A stretch of DNA of 64,000 nucleotides, from positions 101,143 through 165,142 of the forward strand of contig NZ_LMPV01000012.1 in assembly GCF_001423965.1 (NCBI RefSeq), read 5' to 3'. Positions 52,241 through 60,087 of this stretch are shown here, in pieces. Under the pieces are notes generated by a model. That model worked only from the letters and a program-made list of their open reading frames with translations. It ran no database searches and was not told the origin of the DNA. Numbering within the stretch: the first letter of the stretch is position 1; the number at the start of each line of letters is the position of its first letter. A program made the position numbers and the translations under genes. Source of the stretch: Exiguobacterium sp. Leaf196 (GTDB lineage: Bacteria > Bacillota > Bacilli > Exiguobacteriales > Exiguobacteriaceae).

Positions 52241-52894
52241 ATGAAAACTGTCACTCGCGTTTTGCTAACCTTAACGTTACTAATCAGTAGCTGGACACTC
52301 GTTCCGTCATCAACACAAGCCGCAACGAGTAAGAAAGTCACGATCTCCGTGGATGTGTTAAATATCCGAGCGAAAGCGACAGCATCGAGTAAGCGAGTCG
52401 GTCAATTGAAACTTGGACAGTCCGTGGAAGTGAGCGGAAAAGTGAAAGATTGGTACCAAATTCGTCATCAAGGAAAAACAGCGTATATCGCTTCGATGTA
52501 TACGAAAGCATACAATGCAAAAGCAACAAAAGGATTGAGCAAAACAGGGTCAACAATCGTATCGGTAGCGGAAGGTCTTAAAGGACGTCCTTATGTTTTT
52601 GGCGCGACAGGACCAGTTAGCTTCGATTGCTCTGGATTTACACGTTACGTCTATCAAGCACTAGGAAAATCACTTCCGCGCACAGCAGCTGCTCAGTATT
52701 CATCGACGAAACGTACAGCTCCTGGCGCCGGAGATTTCGTCTTCTTTACACACGGTAGTGGCATTCAGCACGTTGGGATCGCTGTCGATGGGAGTACGAT
52801 GATCAATGCGAACTCGTATTATGGAAGAGTTGTCAAAGAATCGTTCCGTGGAGGCTACTGGGGATCACGGTATGTAGCAGCAGGGGCACTTTAA
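52241..52894 (+). CDS. Secreted NlpC/P60 endopeptidase with SH3 domain
   Basis: A 217-residue cell-wall hydrolase. Residues 1-27 are a signal peptide (LTLTLLISSWTLVPSS, cleavage near QAA). An SH3b domain (VDVLNIRAKATASSKRVGQL, residues ~37-90) binds the wall. The NlpC/P60 domain follows from ~105, with catalytic Cys in FDCSGFTRYVYQ, His in QHVGIAVDG and the third polar residue in INANSYY. Such enzymes cut the D-Glu to meso-DAP peptide bond or its equivalent. GAGGAG precedes ATG. Confidence 0.93.
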   Translation: MKTVTRVLLTLTLLISSWTLVPSSTQAATSKKVTISVDVLNIRAKATASSKRVGQLKLGQSVEVSGKVKDWYQIRHQGKTAYIASMYTKAYNAKATKGLSKTGSTIVSVAEGLKGRPYVFGATGPVSFDCSGFTRYVYQALGKSLPRTAAAQYSSTKRTAPGAGDFVFFTHGSGIQHVGIAVDGSTMINANSYYGRVVKESFRGGYWGSRYVAAGAL

Positions 52895-52901
52895 ACGAAA
52901 T

Positions 52902-52941
52902 GAAGCGACGAATTCAAATCGATGAACTCGTCGCTTTTTTA
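52902..52941 (+). terminator. Terminator after the NlpC/P60 gene
   Basis: AAGCGACGAATTC pairs with GAACTCGTCGCTT (one mismatch), then TTTT. Confidence 0.8.
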
Positions 52942-52948
52942 TATGGAT

Positions 52949-53902
52949 TCAGGTATAAGGAAGAACGGTCGTTCCAGCAATGAACGTTGACGGTACTTCG
53001 ATTTGCGGACGAATATTCATATCGTTTCGAACTGTTAGCTGAAAAGCATGTCGTCCGATCGTGGCATACGGAATCGCGATCGTTGTCATCGATAAGACTT
53101 CAGCGAGTTCACTTCCATCAAAGCCAATGACAGAGAGATCTCCCGGGACCTGATAGCCTTGTTTTCGTAGTTCCAAGATCAGTCCCGCGGCAACGTGATC
53201 ACTGGCAGTCAAGATGGCGCTCGGTCGTTGTTTCTGTTGCATCCAGCGCCTTGCGACGTTCGCACCATCTTCGATCGTCAAGGTCTGTTCATAGACGAAC
53301 GCGTCACTGACAACTTCTTGATACGCATGTTTACGCGCCAAACTATTCGTACTGTCGGGGCGCCAGAGACAAATACCAATGCTTGTATGTCCTTGTTGTC
53401 GTAGATGTGCAAGTCCCTGTTGAAAGGCCGTATAGTGATCGATATAGACAGCAGCGACGTCTTCGTGGTGTTCACAAAAGACAATCGGTCCATAGCGTTC
53501 GTACGGTAAAATCGCTGATAACGGAAGGCTGTGCGACACGACGATGAGTGCGTCGATCTCCTGTTGCGCTAGCGCATCAAGAGCGAGTTGCTCATGCGTT
53601 TCCACATAATTCGTTTGCCATGTCAAGAAACGATAACTGGCGTCAAAAGCCGCTTGTGCGATGCCTTGGAGAATGGCGGCGTGATATGGATGATCAACGA
53701 ATGGGAGCATGACACCGACCGTCTTCGTCATGCCCGTCGAAAGATGGACAGCGGTTTGATTACGGATATAGCCAAGTTTTACTATCGCTTCTCGGACAGC
53801 TTGTCGCTTCTCGTTCGCCACGTATGGGTGATCATTTAGTACACGTGAGACTGTCGTGACGGACACGTTTGCTTCACGTGCCAAGTCTCGGATGTTCGTC
53901 AT
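52949..53902 (-). CDS. LacI family transcriptional regulator
   Basis: A 317-residue repressor: HTH IRDLAREANVSVTTVSRVLN with hinge helix region HLSTGMTKTVGVMLPF, then a periplasmic-binding-protein-like sugar domain (SVIGFDGSELAEVLSMTTIA). The effector is unknown. ATG at 53902 follows AAAGGAGGG, which overlaps the end of the small gene upstream; the two are one operon. The palindrome at 54220-54233 is its likely autoregulatory operator. Confidence 0.92.
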   Translation of the reverse strand: MTNIRDLAREANVSVTTVSRVLNDHPYVANEKRQAVREAIVKLGYIRNQTAVHLSTGMTKTVGVMLPFVDHPYHAAILQGIAQAAFDASYRFLTWQTNYVETHEQLALDALAQQEIDALIVVSHSLPLSAILPYERYGPIVFCEHHEDVAAVYIDHYTAFQQGLAHLRQQGHTSIGICLWRPDSTNSLARKHAYQEVVSDAFVYEQTLTIEDGANVARRWMQQKQRPSAILTASDHVAAGLILELRKQGYQVPGDLSVIGFDGSELAEVLSMTTIAIPYATIGRHAFQLTVRNDMNIRPQIEVPSTFIAGTTVLPYT

Positions 53903-53916
53903 CGCGCATCCCTCCT

Positions 53917-54177
53917 TTAGGTCTGGCGAGATAATCGTTGTTCAAGTCGGCGCCAATCCTGTCGGGAGACGGGAGCCGAGAATGGAGATGTCTGTTCAGC
54001 CAATTCATTGATTTTTGAGAGCAGTCGTGTTTTTTCTTGAGGAGACAAATCAGGATATTGATCAACCAACGTGTGTTGACACAAATAATAGCCTGCTGGT
54101 GTGTGCAATTGTTCAATCGCCCATTCAAAAGCAACATTCCGCTTGAATAGCTGGGTTAACCGAGTATGGATCGACAT
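53917..54177 (-). CDS. Hypothetical protein, 86 residues, upstream of lacI
   Basis: A small soluble protein not recognised, beginning SIHTRLTQLFKRNVAFEWAI and ending RQDWRRLEQRLSRQT; helical, mildly basic, without Cys-based motif except one Cys. ATG at 54177 has AAAAAGGAGG upstream, which supports real translation, whereas a longer frame to 54300 would run through the operator. It is 14 bp before the LacI start and co-transcribed. Function unknown. Confidence 0.65.
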   Translation of the reverse strand: MSIHTRLTQLFKRNVAFEWAIEQLHTPAGYYLCQHTLVDQYPDLSPQEKTRLLSKINELAEQTSPFSAPVSRQDWRRLEQRLSRQT

Positions 54178-54219
54178 GATGATTACCTCCTTTTTAGTGT
54201 ATATCAAGACGATAGGGTA

Positions 54220-54233
54220 TGAAACGCGTTTCA
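54220..54233. promoter_or_regulatory. LacI-family operator
   Basis: TGAAACGCGTTTCA is a perfect 14-bp palindrome with the central CG of LacI/CcpA-type sites and lies 43 bp upstream of the small gene that leads the lacI operon. Confidence 0.65.
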
Positions 54234-54348
54234 CGGCAAGAACTATTTTTGAGCAATGGATTGATTGAGAAAATTCAGCAAGAATTGACCGAGTAGACAA
54301 AGAAGTCTATGATTGTGACGATACAACACAAAGAGGGGCGAACGTAAA

Positions 54349-54807
54349 ATGGAATCGACAGACTCGAAGCTGGCATTAAAAATGCTCGTTGTTCTATCTC
54401 GGACGATGCATGCGGTGACGGAGCAAGTAAAGGCAGACATCAAAACACATCAGTTGAATTTATCGGAATTCGGAGTCCTGGAATTGCTTTACCACAAAGG
54501 GGATACGCCTTTACAACAGATTGGCGATAAAATTCTGTTAACGAGCGGCAGTGTGACGTATGTCGTCGATAAACTCGAAAAGCGTGGATTGATTGCGCGA
54601 AAATCATGTGCGACGGATCGTCGTGTCACGTTTGGAACATTAACGGAAGCTGGACGCGAACTGATGGAAGAGACATTCCCGAAGCATGAAGCCTTTTTAG
54701 CAGACTTGTTCAAGGATTTGTCAGTGTCGGAAAAGGAACAGTTGATTGATCAATTGAAACGAATCGGTTTACGAGCCGAACATTATACGCCGCTCGAAAA
54801 TGCATAA
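54349..54807 (+). CDS. MarR family transcriptional regulator (MhqR-like candidate)
   Basis: A 152-residue winged-helix regulator: NLSEFGVLELLYHKGDTPLQ, QIGDKILLTSGSVTYVVDKL (recognition helix) and the wing RKSCATDRRVTFGTLTEAG. One Cys in the wing region (residue ~85) could be redox-active. Sequence style and the azoreductase gene that follows make it a candidate for MhqR, the quinone-sensing repressor; the matching operator is far away at 20957-20984, not in front of this gene. GAGGGG precedes ATG. Confidence 0.85.
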   Translation: MESTDSKLALKMLVVLSRTMHAVTEQVKADIKTHQLNLSEFGVLELLYHKGDTPLQQIGDKILLTSGSVTYVVDKLEKRGLIARKSCATDRRVTFGTLTEAGRELMEETFPKHEAFLADLFKDLSVSEKEQLIDQLKRIGLRAEHYTPLENA

Positions 54808-54830
54808 GGATTAGCACTCATATGATGGAA

Positions 54831-54862
54831 AAAGCTCAAGTCACGGACTTGAGCTTTTTTTC
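54831..54862 (+). terminator. Terminator after the MarR gene
   Basis: AAAGCTCAAGT-cacgg-ACTTGAGCTTTTTTT. Confidence 0.9.
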
Positions 54863-54883
54863 TACAATCAGAAGTCAAACTAA

Positions 54884-54912
54884 TTGACAAACGAAAAGGC
54901 GGTTGGTATGTT
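54884..54912 (+). promoter_or_regulatory. Promoter of azoR
   Basis: TTGACA (54884-54889) and TATGTT (54907-54912), spacer 17 bp. The leader between has TTTAGTTACAGAATTTAC, loosely symmetric, possibly a regulator site. Confidence 0.6.
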
Positions 54913-54952
54913 TAGTTACAGAATTTACTTTAAATAAAAGGGAGAAATAATA

Positions 54953-55585
54953 ATGACTAAATTACTTTATGTAACTGTTAACCCAAAAGCTACAGAACAC
55001 TCTTTCAGCCTTCAAGTCGGTGAAGCATTCCTCGAAAGCTACAAAGCAGCGAATCCTTCAGCTGAAGTAGAAGTTCTTGACCTATATAACGAAACAGTCC
55101 AAGAAATCGACACAGACGTGTTAAGCGCATGGGGCAAATTCGCAACAGGCGAAGAATTAACAGAAGTGGAGATCGCAAAAGTTGGTACGATGACAAAACA
55201 TCTCGAACAATACATGGAAGCAGATGAGTATGTCTTCGTCACACCAATGTGGAACTTCTCTTTCCCAGCACGTCTCAAAATGTACATCGACAGCGTACTT
55301 CTTGCAGGTAAAACATTCGCTTACACTGCAGAAGGTCCTAAAGGTTTGATGGAAGGCAAAAAAGCACTCCACATCCAAGCGACAGGTGGCGTGTACACAG
55401 GATCTGGTCTTAACTTCGGTGATGACTACCTCCGTCAAGCACTTGCTTTCACTGGTGTAACAGACTACGATGCCCTCTTCATCGAAGGTATGGCGATGAA
55501 CCCAGAAAAAGCAGAAGAAATCAAAGAAGCAGCAATCGCAAAAGCGAAAGAACTCGGTCGTTCATTCTCGACTGTCAACGCATAA
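54953..55585 (+). CDS. azoR: FMN-dependent NADH:quinone oxidoreductase/azoreductase
   Basis: A 210-residue flavodoxin-like reductase that uses NADH and FMN to reduce azo dyes and quinones by two electrons. KLLYVTVNPKATEHSFSLQ binds the FMN phosphate, VFVTPMWNFSFPARLKMYID is the conserved flavin-contact segment, and IQATGGVYTG completes the site. Length matches AzoR1/AzoR2 of Bacillus. AAGGGAG precedes ATG. Own promoter and terminator, next to a MarR regulator. Confidence 0.94.
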   Translation: MTKLLYVTVNPKATEHSFSLQVGEAFLESYKAANPSAEVEVLDLYNETVQEIDTDVLSAWGKFATGEELTEVEIAKVGTMTKHLEQYMEADEYVFVTPMWNFSFPARLKMYIDSVLLAGKTFAYTAEGPKGLMEGKKALHIQATGGVYTGSGLNFGDDYLRQALAFTGVTDYDALFIEGMAMNPEKAEEIKEAAIAKAKELGRSFSTVNA

Positions 55586-55595
55586 GATAAGCGTA

Positions 55596-55628
55596 AAAAA
55601 GGCTCCCGCCGTGTCGGGAGCCTTTTTG
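55596..55628. terminator. Bidirectional terminator between azoR and tagA-like gene
   Basis: AAAGGCTCCCG-ccgtgt-CGGGAGCCTTT with T-runs on both strands. Confidence 0.9.
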
Positions 55629-55641
55629 TATTTGTATTGAG

Positions 55642-56367
55642 TTAAGAGAGCGTTGATTTTTTGCGAAGCACAAGCGTCAGGAAGAGCAACAAATCTTTTA
55701 ATTTCTCAAAGCCGCGGGGATGCGTCGAGATACGATAGAGCCACTCTAGCTTGAGGCGACGGAATAATTTTGGAGCACGCTTACTATGTCCGGACCAGAC
55801 ATCGAATGCACCACCGACACCGATGAAGATGCCGTGATCGACTTGATCATAAACAGAAGCGATCCATTCCTCCTGTTTTGGCGCACCGAGTGCGACGAGG
55901 ATAAGATCAGCTTGTGCTTCTGCGATCGCTTGCGTTGCTTCCTCTGTCTTTCCAAAACCGTGAAACGTTCCGACGAAGCGGATGTTCGGAAAACGAATCG
56001 ATAACTGATGGATCAACGATTTCATAACTTCCGGGCGTCCACCAAGCAAAAAGACACGCTTCTTCAGTGCATCTGCCGTCCGCAATAGTTCACGTGCCGT
56101 CTCGATCCCTGGCAATGTCGCAGTGAGGGGCGCTCCCATTCGTTTACTGGCAGCGGTCACACCAATTCCATCTGGTGTGATAAACGTCGCCTGCCGTAAA
56201 ATGGCTTCGTAAGAAGGTTCGCGCAATGCACGCAACACGAGCTCAGGATTCGCCGTGACAAGAAAGGCTTTTCCGCGGTCGTGTAAGATTGTTTTAATAT
56301 GGGTATACCATTGCGAAGGTGTCGCATCGACGAATGGTAGTCCAAATAATTGTTTTGTCTGAATCAT
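55642..56367 (-). CDS. tagA: WecG/TagA/CpsF family glycosyltransferase
   Basis: A 241-residue GT26 enzyme. TagA adds N-acetylmannosamine to undecaprenyl-PP-GlcNAc, the second step of wall teichoic acid linkage-unit synthesis. Motifs: FLVTANPELVLRALRE, TFITPDGIGVTAASKRMG (catalytic Asp), LFLLGGRPEV and VALGAPKQEEWIAS, then VGGAFDVWSG and the C-terminal APKLFRRLKLEWLYRIST membrane-association segment. ATG at 56367 follows GAGGTG, better than the ATG at 56385. Divergent from ung. Confidence 0.9.
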   Translation of the reverse strand: MIQTKQLFGLPFVDATPSQWYTHIKTILHDRGKAFLVTANPELVLRALREPSYEAILRQATFITPDGIGVTAASKRMGAPLTATLPGIETARELLRTADALKKRVFLLGGRPEVMKSLIHQLSIRFPNIRFVGTFHGFGKTEEATQAIAEAQADLILVALGAPKQEEWIASVYDQVDHGIFIGVGGAFDVWSGHSKRAPKLFRRLKLEWLYRISTHPRGFEKLKDLLLFLTLVLRKKSTLS

Positions 56368-56447
56368 AGTTTCCCACCTCATCATCCATCATAGCAGAAT
56401 CAAGACGTACGAACAGCGACTTGAGACTGAAAAAGGAGCGGATCCAT

Positions 56448-57107
56448 GTGCATCCATCTTGGCAAACGGTGTTAAAAGAAGAAAAGGAAAAACCTTATTT
56501 TCAGGAGTTGTGGGCTTTTTTGAAGGAAGCCTATCAAACGACGACCGTCTATCCTCCGAAAGAGCGGATCTTTCATGCGTTTGATGCGGTCGCACCGGAA
56601 GACGTCCGGTGCGTCATTTTAGGACAAGATCCCTACCATGGTCCACGACAAGCGAACGGACTCAGCTTTTCTGTCCATGACGGAGTTCCGATCCCGCCGT
56701 CCCTTCGAAACATGTATAAGGAACTCGTCGCGGATATCGGTTGTCCGGCTCCTACATCCGGAAATCTCGAAGCTTGGTCACGACAAGGTGTCTTTTTACT
56801 GAATACGTCGCTCACGGTTGAAGAAGGAAAAGCGGGATCGCATGCTAAAAAAGGCTGGGCATCATTCACGGATCGGGTCATTGAAGTCCTAGGAACACAG
56901 ACACAACCGATCGTGTTCATCCTATGGGGAAATCACGCGAAGAGTAAAAAGGTGCTGATTGATACGAATCGTCATCTTGTTCTCGAAGCCGTTCATCCAA
57001 GTCCTTTATCAGCGAGCCGAGGATTTTTCGGTAGCAAACCTTATTCGCAAACGAATGCTTGGCTGAAAGAGCAGGGAAGAGAACCAATTGACTGGTGTTT
57101 ATCGTAA
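56448..57107 (+). CDS. ung: Uracil-DNA glycosylase
   Basis: A 219-residue family 1 UDG that removes uracil from DNA. VILGQDPYHGPRQANGLSFS holds the catalytic Asp and water-activating motif, FLLNTSLTVEEG and GSHAKKGW are conserved, and AVHPSPLSASRGFFGSKPYS is the DNA-intercalation loop with His. GTG at 56448 is chosen because AAAGGAG lies 9 nt upstream and the N terminus then aligns with other Ung proteins; a TTG at 56421 would cover that site. Confidence 0.95.
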   Translation: MHPSWQTVLKEEKEKPYFQELWAFLKEAYQTTTVYPPKERIFHAFDAVAPEDVRCVILGQDPYHGPRQANGLSFSVHDGVPIPPSLRNMYKELVADIGCPAPTSGNLEAWSRQGVFLLNTSLTVEEGKAGSHAKKGWASFTDRVIEVLGTQTQPIVFILWGNHAKSKKVLIDTNRHLVLEAVHPSPLSASRGFFGSKPYSQTNAWLKEQGREPIDWCLS

Positions 57108-57111
57108 AATC

Positions 57112-57152
57112 AAAAGCGTGTGTTCCGTTGAATGCGGAACACACGCTTTTTT
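57112..57152. terminator. Terminator between ung and the HAD gene (bidirectional)
   Basis: AAAAGCGTGTGTTCCG-ttgaatg-CGGAACACACGCTTTT. Confidence 0.9.
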
Positions 57153-57159
57153 GAGTTAC

Positions 57160-57990
57160 TCAGTGACTTGAGATAGTCGGTTCTTCATCCATCATGAACT
57201 TTTCGACGACGAGGGCGACACCATCTTCATCGTTTGAAGCAGTCATATACTGAGCTTTTTCTTTAACGGTATCGGCTGCATTCGACATCGCGACGCCAAG
57301 ACCTGCCCATTCGATCATCGATAGATCGTTGTTGCCGTCTCCACAAGCAATGACTTCTTCCTGAGCGATACCAAGCTTCTCAGACAGTAAGGCAAGGCTT
57401 GTGCCTTTTGTGACACCGTCTTCCGTGAATTCAAGGAAAAATGGCTTTGAGCGAGCAACCGCGAGTTCCCCTGCAAGCTCTTGTTGAAGCGTCTGCTCGA
57501 CCCGCGCGAGGTGTGTCTCTTCTGCCATCATTAAGCACTTGACGACAGGTGTTTGAATCGCTGTTTTAAAATCAGCGACGGGAATGATGTCCATACCAGT
57601 CAATTGTCCTTCGAGTGTCGTATACTCATTCGGCTGTTCTGTCAGAATCTCATGTCCGACATACGTGTGAATGTAGACATCCTCCCGTTTACTTACATCA
57701 TAAAGACGATGGACCGTCTCCGGAGAGAGGGTACTGAGGAAAAGTGATTCGTTCGTTTTGCAATCGATGATCGAAGCTCCGTTGAAGCTCAGGATGTAGC
57801 TTCCGTATCGTGCGAGTTCTAGTTCTTCTGCAAGATCAAGCATCGCATATGTCGGACGACCGCTTGCAAGAACGACTTTCTTCCCGCGACGTTGCGCAGC
57901 AAGTAAGGCTTCTTTCGTACGTGGTGAAATCGTATGATCACTTGTCAACAAGGTATCATCTAAATCGAGAACAATCATTTTGTACGTCAT
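57160..57990 (-). CDS. Cof-type HAD-IIB phosphatase
   Basis: A 276-residue haloacid dehalogenase-like phosphatase with a large C2B cap. IVLDLDDTLLTSDHTISP is motif I (nucleophile Asp10), VLASGRPTYAM motif II, and VIACGDGNNDLSMIEWAGLG motif III/IV. Similar to Bacillus YxeH/YwpJ and E. coli YidA, which dephosphorylate sugar phosphates, FMN or pyridoxal phosphate with broad specificity. AAAGGGG precedes ATG. Divergent from the lipoprotein-two-component operon. Confidence 0.9.
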   Translation of the reverse strand: MTYKMIVLDLDDTLLTSDHTISPRTKEALLAAQRRGKKVVLASGRPTYAMLDLAEELELARYGSYILSFNGASIIDCKTNESLFLSTLSPETVHRLYDVSKREDVYIHTYVGHEILTEQPNEYTTLEGQLTGMDIIPVADFKTAIQTPVVKCLMMAEETHLARVEQTLQQELAGELAVARSKPFFLEFTEDGVTKGTSLALLSEKLGIAQEEVIACGDGNNDLSMIEWAGLGVAMSNAADTVKEKAQYMTASNDEDGVALVVEKFMMDEEPTISSH

Positions 57991-58114
57991 ACATTCAAAC
58001 CCCTTTCAATTATCTGTATATCGTAACAACTTGTGTCCCATTCGACAATATACTCTCCATTGAGAGAGTATGATAAAGTGGAAACAGAGCCCGTACGGAA
58101 AGGATTCCAACTTT

Positions 58115-59374
58115 ATGAAATATCTCTTCATGATCATATCAAGTCTATTATTAGCAGGATGCAGTACGATGTTTCCGCATCCCGCCTCTCTACTCCAACA
58201 TCCGTCCCTTCCGGCATGGGAGCAGTCGTTGAAAGAGCGGATTGACCGCGATTTGCCGAAACAGGCAGAAATCGTGGCGCCACGAAATCAAGCAGTATCC
58301 CGTCTATACGAACTCGTTGATTTAGATCGAAACGGTAAGGATGAGGCGATCACCTTCTACCGTAGTGAGCAGGATGGACGTTTCACGATTCATCTTCTCG
58401 TTCATGAACGACAAGGTGAAAAATGGCGACTTGTGACACGGCAGACAGTTGCTGATGGGCGAGCCATCGATCGACTCGAAGTCGTATCTGACGCGCAACA
58501 TAAACAAAACCATTTAGTCATCGGGATTACCAGTTATGGTGAAAACACGTTATATATCATTGAACAGCTGTTGTCGAAGCAACGAGATGTCACGAAGGTG
58601 GATCGGTATGACCGCCTGTCGGTGGATGATTTGAATCAAGATCGCGAGCGAGATATGGTGCTTCTACAAAAGGGAAGTCCATCTCGTTTGATCTATTATA
58701 AGGATATCTTGTCGAAAAAGCGTCAAGAGACGACGCTAGCGACAAAAGATGGCGATTTATTCGCAGAACATGATTTATTTGAAGTCGATACGATCAATGC
58801 TGCGCGCAATAAAGGCTTGATTGTCTCTTATACACGTGATGCTAAGATGCACATCGCATTATTCCGTTTAGCGAACGATACGTTGGAACAAGTGCGCTTC
58901 GGTCAAGTCGATGAGATCGTTGAACCGATGTATACGTTTCCGAAGGATGTCGATCAAGACGGAATCGTCGAGTTCGGTCATCAATATACGCCGGGCGGTA
59001 GTGAAGGGCGTGAAGGTGAGCCGAAGCCACGTATCACCGCGTACTACACATGGAATGGATCGGACAATCCGCCATTTCTTGAGAGTGGATTCGAACTACG
59101 GGAAGAGCAGTACATTGATCAGGAATACAATTTCGTTATGCGTTTCCCGGCCAATTGGGCGACACGGGAAACGATCGAAAAACGTGAAAATCGCGTTCGT
59201 TTCATCAATCGGGATACGAAGCAGGTTGATTTTGAATTAGAGATCATTCCAAAGAATCAATACATTGCTAGTGACCAAAAACGAAAAATTAAAGAGGGCA
59301 TCGATTATGTCTATGTGATCGATGCGACGAAGGATTATGAAATGTTCGTCAATCGTGTCACACTCGTGGAATAA
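58115..59374 (+). CDS. Lipoprotein preceding a two-component system
   Basis: A 419-residue lipoprotein: signal KYLFMIISSLLLAGCST, lipobox LAGC, Cys near residue 15. The mature part holds repeated acidic turns of the FG-GAP/calcium-loop kind (VDLDRNGKDEAITF, VDDLNQDRERDMV, KDVDQDGIVEFGHQY), suggesting a beta-propeller-like outside domain, and ends in a ~90-residue segment (YNFVMRFPANWATRETIEKR). ATG at 58115 follows AAAGGA. It sits 20 bp before the response-regulator gene and may help sense the kinase's signal (inference). Confidence 0.8.
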   Translation: MKYLFMIISSLLLAGCSTMFPHPASLLQHPSLPAWEQSLKERIDRDLPKQAEIVAPRNQAVSRLYELVDLDRNGKDEAITFYRSEQDGRFTIHLLVHERQGEKWRLVTRQTVADGRAIDRLEVVSDAQHKQNHLVIGITSYGENTLYIIEQLLSKQRDVTKVDRYDRLSVDDLNQDRERDMVLLQKGSPSRLIYYKDILSKKRQETTLATKDGDLFAEHDLFEVDTINAARNKGLIVSYTRDAKMHIALFRLANDTLEQVRFGQVDEIVEPMYTFPKDVDQDGIVEFGHQYTPGGSEGREGEPKPRITAYYTWNGSDNPPFLESGFELREEQYIDQEYNFVMRFPANWATRETIEKRENRVRFINRDTKQVDFELEIIPKNQYIASDQKRKIKEGIDYVYVIDATKDYEMFVNRVTLVE

Positions 59375-59394
59375 AGAATCAGGGGGAGAAAAGA

Positions 59395-60087
59395 ATGACC
59401 AAAATACTAGTAGCCGAGGATGAACACGCGATTCGCAGTTTCATCGTCATCAATTTGAAACGGGCAGGCTATGACGTCATTGAAGCGGAAAACGGAAAAG
59501 AGGCACTCGCGCAATTTGATCAACAAACCTTTGATATTCTGTTACTGGATATCATGATGCCGGAAGTCGATGGTTTCGCTGTCTGTGAACAGGCGCGGGC
59601 GAAGGATGAAGTGGTCGGGATCATCATGCTGACGGCACGGACGCGAGAAGAAGATAAAGTCATGGGACTAAGCGTAGGGGCGGATGACTACATCGCGAAG
59701 CCGTTCAGTCCAGCAGAATTACTCGCACGTATCCAGTCGCTGTTACGACGGGTAGAGACATTACGCCGCAGAAAACAGCCGCGTGAACTTGTTTCTGGAC
59801 CGTTCCGAATTGATTTAGGAGCGAAGCGTGTCCAAAAAGACGGCATTGACGTCGAAGTGACGCCGACTGAATATGATTTACTTTGTCATTTCATTAAAAA
59901 TGAGGATCAAGTCATGTCGCGAGATGAACTACTCGATGCGGTATGGGGCGAGAACTATTTCGGCGATCGAAAGACAGTCGATGTCAACATTCGCCGTCTT
60001 CGTCAAAAAATCGAAGAAAATCCAGCGGAACCGAAGTTCATCGAGACACTGTGGGGACATGGATACAAGTGGCGTAACGAAGAATGA
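59395..60087 (+). CDS. OmpR/PhoB-type response regulator
   Basis: A 230-residue regulator. Receiver domain: acidic pocket AEDEHAI, phosphorylated Asp in ILLLDIMMPEVDGFAV (residue ~53), Thr in IIMLTARTREEDK and Lys in DYIAKPFSPAELLAR. The winged-helix output domain is complete (VEVTPTEYDLLCHFIK, DRKTVDVNIRRLRQKIEE, GHGYKWRNEE). AGGGGGAG precedes ATG. Its stop overlaps the kinase start by 4 nt. Confidence 0.95.
   Translation: MTKILVAEDEHAIRSFIVINLKRAGYDVIEAENGKEALAQFDQQTFDILLLDIMMPEVDGFAVCEQARAKDEVVGIIMLTARTREEDKVMGLSVGADDYIAKPFSPAELLARIQSLLRRVETLRRRKQPRELVSGPFRIDLGAKRVQKDGIDVEVTPTEYDLLCHFIKNEDQVMSRDELLDAVWGENYFGDRKTVDVNIRRLRQKIEENPAEPKFIETLWGHGYKWRNEE

Noticed and set aside
53868..53885. Second parS-like site (TTCACGTG in the lacI coding region)
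   Set aside because: Only the 8-bp core matches; flanks differ from the ParB consensus.
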